A stretch of 64,000 nucleotides of DNA from Rhizomicrobium sp. (GTDB lineage Bacteria > Pseudomonadota > Alphaproteobacteria > Micropepsales > Micropepsaceae): assembly GCA_037200045.1 (NCBI GenBank), contig JBBCHM010000001.1, forward strand, positions 1,240,001 through 1,304,000, written 5' to 3'. Positions 40,784-51,177 of the stretch are shown here, piece after piece. The notes under the pieces were generated by a model. It did not search any database. It was not told the origin of the DNA and saw nothing but the letters and a program-made list of their open reading frames with translations. The first letter of the stretch is position 1, and each line of letters starts with the position of its first letter. The position numbers and the translations under genes were made by a program.

Positions 40784-41117
40784 GCTGGCGCGCGCCGATC
40801 GCCGTCCGCGCCGGAAAACGGCCCGCCGCGAAATAGGGCACATACACCGCGTTGAACGCCCCCCACTCAGCCATGTCGGCGAGATAGACGGTGCATTTGA
40901 CGATCCGGTCGAAGCCCGAACCCGCCTCCGTCAGCACGGCGGCGATGTTCTCCATCGTCTGGCGGCTCTCCGCCGCGATGCCGCCCGGCACCAGCTCCAT
41001 CCGGCCCGGAATGTTGCCGATGCAACCCGACAGATAGAGCAGGCCGCCGGCCCGCACCGCCTGGCTGAACGGCAGGTTCGCCGCCTTCGAAGCGGCGCTG
41101 TTGATGAAATCGATCAT
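40737..41117 (-). CDS. RidA (YjgF/YER057c/UK114) family protein
   Basis: A 126-aa member of the Rid family, which hydrolyses reactive enamines/imines formed by PLP enzymes. It has GGLLYLSGCIGNIPG, ETMENIAA-like SRQTMENIAAVLTEAG, KCTVYLADMAEWGAFN, FPARTAIGARQLILGARVEMECVA with the arginine that binds the substrate carboxylate. It belongs to one of the Rid subgroups; the deaminase activity is inferred. ATG 41117 has GGAG. It is convergent with and overlaps the TPR-like gene. Confidence 0.88.
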   Translation of the reverse strand: MIDFINSAASKAANLPFSQAVRAGGLLYLSGCIGNIPGRMELVPGGIAAESRQTMENIAAVLTEAGSGFDRIVKCTVYLADMAEWGAFNAVYVPYFAAGRFPARTAIGARQLILGARVEMECVAEG

Positions 41118-41185
41118 CGAAAATCTCCGGGTGACGGATCGGCGACAAGCCGTATGATAGCCCATCGTCATTTTCCGAGGGATAC

Positions 41186-42865
<1,680 letters not shown>

Positions 42866-42994
42866 CCTCGCCCGCTCGCGGGAGAGGTCGAAATTCGCGG
42901 AGCGGAGCGAAGCGAATTTCGGGTGAGGGCATGCGGCGGGCCCTCACCCGGCTCGCTCCGCTCGCCGACCTCTCCCGCAGGCGGGAGAGGTTTT
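42866..42994. repeat. Long imperfect palindrome between convergent genes
   Basis: Outer arms CCTCGCCCGCTCGCGGGAGAGG and CCTCTCCCGCAGGCGGGAG, inner arms GGTGAGGGC and GCCCTCACC. It differs in sequence from the TGTCATGG family and resembles CTCCCGC-type repeats widespread in proteobacteria. It fills the whole gap between the M28 peptidase and FUSC stops. Confidence 0.75.
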
Positions 42995-42996
42995 CT
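42969..42996 (+). terminator. Terminator of the M28 peptidase gene
   Basis: CCTCTCCCGC, AG, GCGGGAGAGG then TTTTCTT: a 9-10 bp perfect stem with a T-run, forming the right end of the palindrome above. Confidence 0.75.
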
Positions 42997-45081
42997 TCAC
43001 TCCGTCACGTCCTTCGCCAGCCCCGCGACGCGTCTCGCCGCGTGCTCGATATGCACCAGCCGTCGCTTCAGCACCGACATCCCGTTCGGCTGGTAGAGAT
43101 CGTCCCGCGGCGTCTTGCTCAGCCGCGGCGGCGCCTTTTCCGCCGGGGCGGAGCCCAGGATCTCCAGCACCCGCCCGCGCATTTCGGCGGTCAGCGCCTC
43201 CGCCTGGGGATTTTTGTCCAGCTCGGCGCCGCGCATCGCATACAGCACCTGCATCGACGTCAGATCCGACAGCAGCAGATAATTCGCGGCCAGCAGCGCG
43301 TTCAGCCGCCCCAGCAGCGCCTTGCCGGTGTTCGGCTCGTCGGCCAGCCGCCGTACCGCGCCGGACAGCGCCGCCACCGCCTCGAACAGCTTCTTGCGCC
43401 CCAGCCGGTAGCTCTGCTCCACCCGCGTGCGTGTCATCGCCTGGACCGCGAAATCGCGGTCGGCCTTCAGCAGCGCGGCGATGGTGCGCGGCAGCTCGTT
43501 GCGCTCCCAGGTCGGCAGCAGGAAGCTGAAGACATAGCTCAGCGCCGCGCCGATCAGCGTGTCACCGACCCGCTCGGCCAGCGCGTGATGCGCATAGGGC
43601 TGCAGGAAATGCAGCAGCAGCAGCGCCGACACCGAGGCCGAGGCCGCCGTCACGCGATAATTCACCGCCCCGAAGGCATGGCTCACCCCGGTCGCCAGCG
43701 CCACGAACACCAGAAGGTACTCGACCGGCACGAAGCCCTGCAGCCCCGCCGCCAGCACGCAGCCCGCCAGCGTGCCGATGATGCGGTCGGCGCGGCGCTG
43801 GCGCGTCACGCTGTAATTGGCGCGCATGATCAGCGCGATGGTGAGCAGGATCCAGCTCGCATGCGCGAAGCGCGGAAAGGCCACGGTGAGCGCCAGCCCC
43901 GCGGTCATCGCCAGCGCCAGGCGGATGGCATAGCGGAACGCCGGCTTGCCGAAGCCGAGCTGCGCCTTCAGGTGCCCGAAGCCGCGCGGCCCCTGCTGGC
44001 GGAACAGGTTGAGGTCGGCATGGGGCTGCGGCGGCTCCTTGGCCCCGATGGCGGCGATGCGCAGCGCCGATTGCGCCAGCTTGTCCGCCGTCGAGCGGAA
44101 CGCCGCGATGGCCTGCAGCTCCTGCTCGTCGCCGGCCGCCGAGGGGGCGACGCGGGCGATCTCCGCCGCGATGGCGTCGCGTTCGCGGGCATGCGGCTCG
44201 ATCTCGACCACTTGCGCCGGCGCCAGCGCCAGCCGGTCGGAGTCCCGCGCCAGCGCCAGCGTCATGGCGCGCAGCCGGCGCATAAGGTGGCGATGCCGCG
44301 ATGTCTGCAGGATCTCGATATCGGCGTCGCTCGACAGGATGGTCTCGAACGCGTCCAGCAGGGCGATCAGCGCCCGCGCCTGGCGGTGCTGCCAGGGCGT
44401 GGCGGTGCGCGCATAGATCGCGTCGCGGGCGATCTGCATCCGCTCGACCGCCGCCGCATGGGCCTCGATCATCGCCGCGAAGGCCGCGGCCCCGTCGCGC
44501 TCGATCTCGAACAGTTCCGCCTTGGCGCGCAGATAGCCGGCGAAGCTGCGCAGCGCCTCCGCCATCAAAAGGCGCCGCACCCGGGAATCGAACACCCAGG
44601 CCACGCCGAGCGCATAGGCCGCATAGATCGCCGCGCCGGCGGCGAACAGTGTCATATGCGCGACCGCCTCGGTCGCGTTGTCGATCTGGGCCGCCAGCGC
44701 CAGCACGAAGGCGAGCACGGTCACGACGCCGAGCCCGACCGCCCGCTTGCCATAGGCCGAGATCAGCCCCGCCCACAGCGCCACGACCGCCGTCACGACG
44801 AATTCGCCCCACACCGAGCCCTTCGCCGCCAGCGTCGCCGCCGTCGCCAGGCACGCCATCGCCACCGCCGCCGCCAGCACCCGGGGCTTCTCGTTCAGGG
44901 GATCGGGCTGGTCGGCGATCGAGACGCAGAGCGCGCCGGTCGCCGCCGCGATGCCGGCCGCGAGCCCTAGCGGCACCCCCGCCGCCAGCCCGGCCAGGGA
45001 CACGCCCACGCTCACCGAAAGACCGCTTTCGAAGTGCGGCCGGTAGAGCAGGGGGTGGAAGGTGCGGCTGAGGCGCGACAT
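42997..45081 (-). CDS. FUSC-family inner-membrane protein (YccS/aromatic acid exporter type)
   Basis: A 694-aa protein with two blocks of about five to six membrane helices: residues 18-180 (VSVGVSLAGLAAGVPLGLAAGIAAATG) and about 370-510 (RLALAMTAGLALTVAFPRFAHASWILLTIALIM). Each is followed by a helical cytoplasmic domain. NYSVTRQRRADRIIGTLAGCVLAAGL is the FUSC signature. The family includes AaeB-type efflux pumps; the substrate is unknown. It is divergent from pccA across a 99-bp region with an operator-like palindrome. Confidence 0.9.
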   Translation of the reverse strand: MSRLSRTFHPLLYRPHFESGLSVSVGVSLAGLAAGVPLGLAAGIAAATGALCVSIADQPDPLNEKPRVLAAAVAMACLATAATLAAKGSVWGEFVVTAVVALWAGLISAYGKRAVGLGVVTVLAFVLALAAQIDNATEAVAHMTLFAAGAAIYAAYALGVAWVFDSRVRRLLMAEALRSFAGYLRAKAELFEIERDGAAAFAAMIEAHAAAVERMQIARDAIYARTATPWQHRQARALIALLDAFETILSSDADIEILQTSRHRHLMRRLRAMTLALARDSDRLALAPAQVVEIEPHARERDAIAAEIARVAPSAAGDEQELQAIAAFRSTADKLAQSALRIAAIGAKEPPQPHADLNLFRQQGPRGFGHLKAQLGFGKPAFRYAIRLALAMTAGLALTVAFPRFAHASWILLTIALIMRANYSVTRQRRADRIIGTLAGCVLAAGLQGFVPVEYLLVFVALATGVSHAFGAVNYRVTAASASVSALLLLHFLQPYAHHALAERVGDTLIGAALSYVFSFLLPTWERNELPRTIAALLKADRDFAVQAMTRTRVEQSYRLGRKKLFEAVAALSGAVRRLADEPNTGKALLGRLNALLAANYLLLSDLTSMQVLYAMRGAELDKNPQAEALTAEMRGRVLEILGSAPAEKAPPRLSKTPRDDLYQPNGMSVLKRRLVHIEHAARRVAGLAKDVTE

Positions 45082-45091
45082 GGCTTCCCTC

Positions 45092-45117
45092 CCGTAAACG
45101 AGGTTGGCCGTTTACGG
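45092..45117. promoter_or_regulatory. Operator-like inverted repeat between the FUSC gene and pccA
   Basis: CCGTAAACG, 8 bp, CGTTTACGG: nine-base perfect arms, 11 bp from the FUSC start and 64 bp before pccA. Its symmetry and spacing suit a dimeric regulator (TetR/GntR type). It is closer to the FUSC gene, and no regulator gene is adjacent. Confidence 0.6.
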
Positions 45118-45180
45118 CAAGCGCCGCCTCGCCTAAAACCTTGGTCCGTCAGGCCAAATCAACGGCCGTTCTGGGGTTCG

Positions 45181-47178
45181 ATGTTCAAGAAAATTCTGAT
45201 CGCCAATCGCGGCGAGATCGCCTGCCGCGTCATCAAGACCGCCCGCAAGATGGGTATCGCGACGGTTGCCGTCTATTCCGACGCCGACCGCGACGCGCTG
45301 CATGTCGAGATGGCCGACGAGGCCGTCCATATCGGCCCGGCGCCCTCGGCCCAGTCCTATCTGGTGATCGACCGCATCGTGCAGGCCTGCCGCGAAACCG
45401 GCGCCGAGGCGGTGCATCCCGGCTACGGCTTCCTGTCGGAGCGCGAGGCCTTCGCCGAGGCGCTGGCCCGCATCGGCGTCGCCTTCATCGGCCCCAATGT
45501 CCGCGCCATCGCCGCGATGGGCGACAAGATCGAATCCAAGAAGCTCGCCCAGGCCGCCAAGGTGAACACCGTGCCCGGCTTCATCGGCGAGATCGAGGAC
45601 GACGCCCATGCCCGCCGCATCGCCAAGGAGATCGGCTATCCGGTGATGGTGAAGGCCTCGGCCGGCGGCGGCGGCAAGGGCCTGCGCATCGTCCACAAGG
45701 AGGACGAGCTGGTCCAGGCGATCAAATCCTCCCAGCACGAGGCCAAGGCCGCGTTCGGCGACGACCGCCTGTTCATCGAGAAATTCGTCACCGAGCCGCG
45801 CCATATCGAAATCCAGGTGATGGGCGACAAGCACGGCAACGTCGTCTATCTCAACGAGCGCGAATGCTCGATCCAGCGCCGCAATCAAAAGGTCATCGAG
45901 GAGGCGCCGTCCCCCTTCCTCGACGCCGCCACGCGCAAGGCGATGGGCGAGCAGGCGGTGATGCTGTCCAAGGCGGTCGGCTATGACAGCGCCGGCACCG
46001 TCGAGTTCATCGTCGACAAGGACCGCAAATTCTACTTCCTCGAAATGAACACGCGCCTGCAGGTCGAGCATCCGGTGACGGAACTCACCACCGGCCTCGA
46101 TCTCGTCGAGCTGATGATCCGCTCCGCCGCCGGCGAGAAGCTGCCGATCGCGCAGAAAGATGTCGGCCTCAACGGCTGGGCGGTCGAGGCGCGCGTCTAT
46201 GCCGAGGATCCCTATCGCGGCTTCCTGCCCTCGACCGGCCGCCTGGTGCGCTACCGCCCGCCGGCCGAAGGCGATTATGGCGACGTCACGGTGCGCAACG
46301 ACACCGGCGTCTATGAGGGCGGCGAGATCTCGATGTTCTACGATCCGATGATCGCCAAGCTCTGCACCCACGCGCCGACCCGGCTCGAAGCGATCGACGC
46401 CATGGCCAAGGCGCTGGACGAATTCCGCATCGAGGGCATCAACCACAACATCGCCTTCCTGACCGCCATCATGCACAATGCGCGCTTCCGCTCCGGGGCG
46501 CTCACCACCGCCTTCATCGCGGAGGAATTCCCCGACGGTTTCCACGGCCTTCCCCTCGACGGAGGCGACAAGCGCCGCTTCGTCGCCGCGGCGGTCGCGG
46601 CGCGGCTGACGCGCGGCCTGCGCGCCAGCGGCATCACCGGCACGCTGAACGGCGCCCATCGCCTGGCCGGCGATTTCGTGGTGTCGCTCGACGGCGAGGC
46701 CTTCGCGGTCGCCCATGCCAATCTCGCCGCCGGCAATCTCAGCCTCGTGATCGACGGCAAGCCCTATGACGCGCTGACCGAATGGATGCCGGGCCAGCCG
46801 ATCATGCACCTGGCCGGCTGCGACGGCGAGCACGCCATCCAGCTCAGCCGCATCCAGGGCGGCTACAAATTGGGCCAGGGCGGCCGCACCGTCACCGCGA
46901 TCGTGCGCTCGCCGGAAGGCGCGCGGCTGGCCGCGCTGATGCCCAAGAAGGTCGCGGCCGACACGTCCAAGATGCTGCTTTGTCCGATGCCGGGGCTGAT
47001 CGTGTCGGTGAACGTCGCGGTCGGCCAGGAGGTCAAGGCGGGCGAGACCCTCGCCGTGGTCGAGGCGATGAAGATGGAGAACGTGCTGACCGCCGAGCGC
47101 GACGGCACGATCAAGAAGATCAACGCCGCGAAAGGCGACAGCCTCGCGCTGGACGACGTGATCCTCGAATTCGCGTAA
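45181..47178 (+). CDS. pccA: Propionyl-CoA carboxylase alpha subunit (biotin carboxylase + BCCP)
   Basis: A 665-aa protein. The biotin carboxylase domain is at about 1-445: FKKILIANRGEIACRVIKTA, ATP-grasp KASAGGGGKGLRIV, FLEMNTRLQVEHPVTE. A PCC-type BT linker follows, then a biotinyl domain near the end with EAMKMENVL, the lysine being biotinylated. It feeds carboxybiotin to the pccB product. The length equals typical PccA. Methylcrotonyl-CoA carboxylase alpha is a less likely alternative. ATG 45181 is preferred; the upstream open frame from 45034 overlaps the FUSC start. Confidence 0.94.
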   Translation: MFKKILIANRGEIACRVIKTARKMGIATVAVYSDADRDALHVEMADEAVHIGPAPSAQSYLVIDRIVQACRETGAEAVHPGYGFLSEREAFAEALARIGVAFIGPNVRAIAAMGDKIESKKLAQAAKVNTVPGFIGEIEDDAHARRIAKEIGYPVMVKASAGGGGKGLRIVHKEDELVQAIKSSQHEAKAAFGDDRLFIEKFVTEPRHIEIQVMGDKHGNVVYLNERECSIQRRNQKVIEEAPSPFLDAATRKAMGEQAVMLSKAVGYDSAGTVEFIVDKDRKFYFLEMNTRLQVEHPVTELTTGLDLVELMIRSAAGEKLPIAQKDVGLNGWAVEARVYAEDPYRGFLPSTGRLVRYRPPAEGDYGDVTVRNDTGVYEGGEISMFYDPMIAKLCTHAPTRLEAIDAMAKALDEFRIEGINHNIAFLTAIMHNARFRSGALTTAFIAEEFPDGFHGLPLDGGDKRRFVAAAVAARLTRGLRASGITGTLNGAHRLAGDFVVSLDGEAFAVAHANLAAGNLSLVIDGKPYDALTEWMPGQPIMHLAGCDGEHAIQLSRIQGGYKLGQGGRTVTAIVRSPEGARLAALMPKKVAADTSKMLLCPMPGLIVSVNVAVGQEVKAGETLAVVEAMKMENVLTAERDGTIKKINAAKGDSLALDDVILEFA

Positions 47179-47197
47179 CTCTCCGCCCCACCACCGC

Positions 47198-47288
47198 TGT
47201 CATCCGCCGCGAATGCGGCGGACCCAGGTGAAACAGCACGGCCGGCGCAATCATCAACTGGGTGCCCCGCATTCGCGGGGCATGACAT
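47198..47288. repeat. Palindromic intergenic element, copy F
   Basis: Core only: TGTCATCCGCCGCGAATGCG to CGCATTCGCGGGGCATGAC. The left stem is CCGCCGC/GCGGCGG and the right stem is GCCCCGC/GCGGGGC, a third stem sequence in the family. It lies between the convergent pccA and the TonB receptor gene. Confidence 0.87.
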
Positions 47289-47293
47289 CCGTC

Positions 47294-49303
47294 TCAGAAC
47301 GTCCGTCGTATCTGAAAATCGATCTGCGGCATCGAATGCGCCCGGTATTCGTCGATGTTCGCCACCGGAAACGTGTTGCGCGGCCCGGCGTAATTGAACT
47401 TCTTGTCGTCGTAGATGTAGCTCGTGATGTCGTCGCCCTCGATGTGGAACGTCCATTCCGCGCTCGGCTTGTAGTCCCAGAACAGCGTGAAATAGGGCGG
47501 CGCGACCTTGCGCTGGCGCACCTGTTCGAGGCGGAAGGACTCCTCGTACCAGCCATTGTAGTAGGAAACGCCCCAGGTCGATCTCAGGCTGTTGATGTCC
47601 TGGGTGAAGTTCACGCGGATGTTCTGCGGCCGCTGGCTGGAGATCACGCGGTTGGTGCCGGTCACCGGATCGCGCACCGAGGTCAGGTCGAAGATGCTGG
47701 TCGTGGTCAGCAATCCGTTCGGGATGAAGAACCGGTCGAGCGGCAGCGTCGCCTGCACCGTGATCTGGTTGTTCTGCCCGTTGCCGATATTGCCCGGCGC
47801 ATCGAACACCCCGCTCGGGCTCGCGACCGGCACGAAATCGACCACGTCCTTGATCTCCTCGTGCATGAAGGTCAGCACGAAGGCGCCCTTGCCCCAGAAG
47901 TGCCGCTCGAACGAGGCCTCGTATTGCGAGCGCTGGTCGGGCCTAAGGTTCTCGTTGCCGGCCGTGATGCCGGTGGCCGACAGATTGGCGCTGGCGATGA
48001 AATTGTTGAAATCGAGCTGGCCGACCACCTTTTCGTAGCGCAGCCGGATCTGGGTGTCGGCGTCCGGCGACCAGGTGAGCACCGCGCGCGGCTTGGGATA
48101 GAAGAACGACCGGCCGAGGCTGACCGAGCCGCTTTCGGTGATGGTGGAATATTCGGCGCGCACGCCGGCCTCCAGCATCCACTGCGCCGAATATTTCCAC
48201 GTGCCTTGCGCGAACACCTCGCCGCGCCGCTCCTCGACCCGCGCATCGGCCGCCGGCAGGGGCTGGTTCACATTGTCGACGAAGAACGCGGTCGTGCCGT
48301 CGAGGAAATTGAACGCGCCCTCCGCGCCGGTCTCCAGCGTCAGTTCCGGCAGCGGCAGATAGCGCAGCGTCGCCCGCGCGATGGTCTCGCCGGTGTCGGA
48401 CTTCGACACGAAATGCTGCAGCGTGGTGCCGTCGTCGGAATCCGAGCTCGCGGCGTTATGGTCGTAGCGCTGGAGCACCAGCGTCTCCAGCTCGGTGCCG
48501 CCCAGCTTGCCCTTCCAGTGCAGGCCGAGTTCGGCGATGTTGTCGCGGTTGTCGTCCTTGAACAGCTCGTAGAAGCCCGGCCGCGCATAGGACAGGCTGT
48601 CGACGAACGGGATGTTCTGCAGCGCCAGATTCGCCTTGAACTCGCCGCCCCACAGCGGCACCAGTGCCGTGCTCTTGGCCGACAGGCCGGTGCCGAGCCC
48701 GTGGCTGATCGCCTGGTCCTGCGTCAACAGCTTGCCCGTGCCGTCGAACACGTTGTGGATGCCGTGGCCGACGGAATCGTCATAGCCCTGGGTCAGCGCC
48801 AGCGAGCCTTCGTAGATCGCCGGCCCCGCATGGCGCGTGAACACGAGCGAGGCATAGGGCGCCATGTGGCCGTCGATGAAGATAAGGTCCTCGGCCGTGG
48901 CCACGATGTGGGTCGAATCCCCCTTCTTCAGGATGATATTGGCGACCACCGTCTGGCCCTGCATGTCGATGCCCGGCGCGCCGCCGCGGATCAGCTCGAT
49001 ATGATCGACATCGGCCGCGTTGATGCGGCCGAGCACCGCCTGCAGCGAATCGTTCTTGGAGGTCGGCCGCTGGCCGTTGATCAGGACGTTGCCTGCGGTT
49101 CCCGCGAAGCCGCGCGCCGACCCGACATCGGCGAAGCTGAAGCCGGGCAGGCGGTTGACCATGTCATAGGCGGTGTTGGGCCGGGAATCGGCGAAGAACG
49201 CCGTGTCGTAGTTGAGGACGCTGCTGGCGTCCGTCTGCGCATGGGCGGCCGAAAACACCGGCACCGCCATGACCGCCAAGGCGGCCATCCAAACCAATTT
49301 CAC
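47294..49303 (-). CDS. TonB-dependent outer-membrane receptor
   Basis: About 669 aa. The signal peptide KLVWMAALAVMAVPVFSAAHAQ is followed by a plug (VNRLPGFSFADVGSARGFAGTAGNVLINGQRP, IELIRGGAPGIDMQGQTVVANI) and a barrel ending IDFQIRRTF with the terminal Phe typical of outer-membrane barrels. I see no classic TonB box. GTG 49303 with GGGGA upstream was chosen; a TTG at 49318 is in frame. The ligand is unknown, and the absence of iron-box motifs suggests a sugar or other substrate. It is divergent from the acylphosphatase gene, 229 bp away. Confidence 0.88.
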   Translation of the reverse strand: MKLVWMAALAVMAVPVFSAAHAQTDASSVLNYDTAFFADSRPNTAYDMVNRLPGFSFADVGSARGFAGTAGNVLINGQRPTSKNDSLQAVLGRINAADVDHIELIRGGAPGIDMQGQTVVANIILKKGDSTHIVATAEDLIFIDGHMAPYASLVFTRHAGPAIYEGSLALTQGYDDSVGHGIHNVFDGTGKLLTQDQAISHGLGTGLSAKSTALVPLWGGEFKANLALQNIPFVDSLSYARPGFYELFKDDNRDNIAELGLHWKGKLGGTELETLVLQRYDHNAASSDSDDGTTLQHFVSKSDTGETIARATLRYLPLPELTLETGAEGAFNFLDGTTAFFVDNVNQPLPAADARVEERRGEVFAQGTWKYSAQWMLEAGVRAEYSTITESGSVSLGRSFFYPKPRAVLTWSPDADTQIRLRYEKVVGQLDFNNFIASANLSATGITAGNENLRPDQRSQYEASFERHFWGKGAFVLTFMHEEIKDVVDFVPVASPSGVFDAPGNIGNGQNNQITVQATLPLDRFFIPNGLLTTTSIFDLTSVRDPVTGTNRVISSQRPQNIRVNFTQDINSLRSTWGVSYYNGWYEESFRLEQVRQRKVAPPYFTLFWDYKPSAEWTFHIEGDDITSYIYDDKKFNYAGPRNTFPVANIDEYRAHSMPQIDFQIRRTF

Positions 49304-49532
49304 GCCGGGAATCCCCAATGTCTGTCGTGTGTTGCTCTTGCCGTCAAACTGGCGTCCGCTTTCCTAATCGGACAATGCGCGCCCCGCGCATGGCTCGATT
49401 GCGCGGCTGATGTGATTGCTGACTAGCGGGCCGGGGGCAATCGCCGGTGTTATGGTTCCCGCCGCCGTCACGCGAACGTGACCGCGCGGCCGCCCACTGG
49501 AACTGCGGCGAGGCATCGTCCATATCTTGGCC

Positions 49533-49823
49533 ATGAGCGACGACGACTTCACCCATCTGCGCCTTCGGATCGAAGGCTTCGTCCAGGCCGTGGGCTATCG
49601 CAACTATGTGATCGGCGAAGCGGCGCGCCTCGGCGTCGACGGCTGGATCCGCAATCGCTCCGACGGCACGGTCGAAGTCCTGGTCTCCGGTCCCAACAAG
49701 ATCGTCGAGGCGCTGATCGGCCTATGCATGAAGGGCCCGCCCGGCTCGACGGTGCGCAATGTCGAGATGCACAAGGCCGATCCGGCCGAGGAAAAAGGCT
49801 TCAAGCGCCGTCCGTCGGTTTAG
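49533..49823 (+). CDS. acyP: Acylphosphatase
   Basis: A 96-aa enzyme hydrolysing acyl phosphates. The catalytic Arg23 (GFVQAVGYRNYV; VQAVGYR for the usual VQGVGFR) and Asn41 (DGWIRNRSDGTVEV) are present. The ATG at 49533 is used. The gene stops 4 bp into the end of the next gene on the other strand. Confidence 0.94.
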   Translation: MSDDDFTHLRLRIEGFVQAVGYRNYVIGEAARLGVDGWIRNRSDGTVEVLVSGPNKIVEALIGLCMKGPPGSTVRNVEMHKADPAEEKGFKRRPSV

Positions 49824-50209
49824 CCGCGCCTGCGGAAGAGTTCGCGGAACACCGCGACCGCGAACAGCGCCATGCCGAGCCCGGTCAGGGCATTGCCCGC
49901 CTTCATGACGGGCACATAGACGGGGTCGTTTCCGTTCGCCAGGAAAAGCGCCAAGGCGGGAAAGAACACCACGATGCCCGCCGTCAGGATCGCGTAGTTG
50001 ATCCAGGCGAACCGCACCGACATCGTCTCGCGCGTCAGGGCGTAGAACGTGCCGCACAGCCCCATCGTCGCCCAGCCGACCAGGTTGAGATGCACATGGA
50101 TCTGGGCGTAGGCGCCGTTGCCGCCGTCGGCGATGTAGATCCCGAGGCCCCCGCCCACCAGGATGCAAAGAACGCCGGTCGCGAAAAACGCGGCAGCCAC
50201 GCGCGGCAT
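49820..50209 (-). CDS. Small four-helix membrane protein resembling part of heme-copper oxidase subunit I
   Basis: A 129-aa protein with four membrane helices. The second carries AQIHVHLNLVGWATMGLCGTFYAL, like the histidine-bearing helix of cbb3-type oxidase subunit I and NnrS-like proteins (HxHxNLxGW). The protein is far too short to be an oxidase (about 450 aa or more). AGGGGG precedes ATG 50209. It could be a heme-binding or assembly protein; the function is unknown. The open frame to 50560 was rejected. Confidence 0.72.
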   Translation of the reverse strand: MPRVAAAFFATGVLCILVGGGLGIYIADGGNGAYAQIHVHLNLVGWATMGLCGTFYALTRETMSVRFAWINYAILTAGIVVFFPALALFLANGNDPVYVPVMKAGNALTGLGMALFAVAVFRELFRRRG

Positions 50210-50254
50210 GACGAATCCCCCTTGCAGATGGCTTGCGATCCGGTCCTGTGAACC

Positions 50255-50304
50255 CAGTTCGCTGAACGAATTCAAAATACAAGGTGTCATGGCCCGAGAC
50301 TGCG
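50255..50304. repeat. Palindromic intergenic element, copy J (left half only)
   Basis: CAGTTCGCTGAACGAATTCAAAATACAAGG followed by TGTCATGGCCCG: this matches the left outer part and first stem of copies C and I. The rest is lost. It supplies the stop codon of the RES toxin gene. Confidence 0.65.
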
Positions 50305-50931
50305 GCCGTCCGGATCGCCGCTGTCGACGACAAATTTGTTCCGATCGTTGTTCCAGCGGTACTCGACCGTGCTGCCCGTGCTCAAATGCTGCGGAAAGAC
50401 AATCAGATTGCGATGGTGGGAGAGCCTTGCCGAGACGGTGAGGAACCCCTCGAGTAGTCGTCCGTCGCGATGCAGGGCTTCGCCAAGCAGTTGGGTCGGC
50501 GCCGTTCCCACCGGCGCCGAAACCTGGGTGGCGGCAGAGCGTTGGCGGTAGCCGTGCCAATCGCCCGTCAATTCCTGCGCGCTCACGTCCAGATGAGCCT
50601 GCGCGGCGACATCGGACAAATCCACGATACGTTGCAGGTTCACATGGGCGGTGAGGACGATCCAGGTGCCTTTGGGCTTCGGCACCACGCCGCCAGGCTT
50701 GAGCGGCGAGCCAAACAGGATTTGCGCCTCGAACATCGCCACCATCGGATCGTCCGACAGATAGAGCGACGGAAACTGCGGGCTGGCGCTCAGCGGATCA
50801 AAGAAGCGCGACGGTACGACCCTCGTATGCGAGGTCGAAAGCGCCGTCGTAAGGAACTGCGAGTCGACCGCTCTATACCAGGGGCGGGTCTCGGCGGCGA
50901 CGCCAAGCAGAGAAACCGCCGCAAGGTTCAC
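50287..50931 (-). CDS. RES-domain toxin (NAD+-targeting)
   Basis: A 214-aa toxin of the RES-Xre type II system, whose studied members degrade NAD+ or ADP-ribosylate. Key features are TRPWYRAVDSQFLTTALST with the conserved Arg, SRFFDPLSASPQFPSLYLSDDPMVAMFEAQ with the Tyr and Glu of the RES site. GTG 50931 overlaps the antitoxin TGA (GTGA), so the two are coupled. The last residues (DPDGRSLGP) and the stop lie within a truncated repeat, so the tail may differ from its ancestor. Confidence 0.88.
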   Translation of the reverse strand: MNLAAVSLLGVAAETRPWYRAVDSQFLTTALSTSHTRVVPSRFFDPLSASPQFPSLYLSDDPMVAMFEAQILFGSPLKPGGVVPKPKGTWIVLTAHVNLQRIVDLSDVAAQAHLDVSAQELTGDWHGYRQRSAATQVSAPVGTAPTQLLGEALHRDGRLLEGFLTVSARLSHHRNLIVFPQHLSTGSTVEYRWNNDRNKFVVDSGDPDGRSLGP

Positions 50932-51155
50932 GATTGGCCGACGAATACGATGCCGCGCAAAAGATCGCGCACCGCCTGTCCGTCGTCGGCATCGATGCAG
51001 TCCTGGGGGCTGCGTCCGCCAAGCAAGGGATGTTCTTGCATCAGCCACTCGTTCGGATTGTCGAATATCCTGGCGACCTCCTCCAAAACGCTACCCTCGC
51101 CGGGCAGCGGAGAGGCCGGATCGGTACGGTGCAATTTGGTGTCGCGCGAATTCAT
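50928..51155 (-). CDS. Xre/MbcA/ParS-family antitoxin (truncated form)
   Basis: A 75-aa antitoxin. The C-terminal toxin-binding domain is clear (LEEVARIFDNPNEWLMQEHPLLGGRSPQDCIDADDGQAVRDLL). The N-terminal helix-turn-helix usual for the family is missing, so DNA binding may be lost or supplied otherwise. ATG 51155 has no Shine-Dalgarno, and a TAATAT lies 8 bp before it. It is 22 bp after the lipB stop. Confidence 0.85.
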   Translation of the reverse strand: MNSRDTKLHRTDPASPLPGEGSVLEEVARIFDNPNEWLMQEHPLLGGRSPQDCIDADDGQAVRDLLRGIVFVGQS

Positions 51156-51177
51156 AGCATTACATATTAGCACGGTC

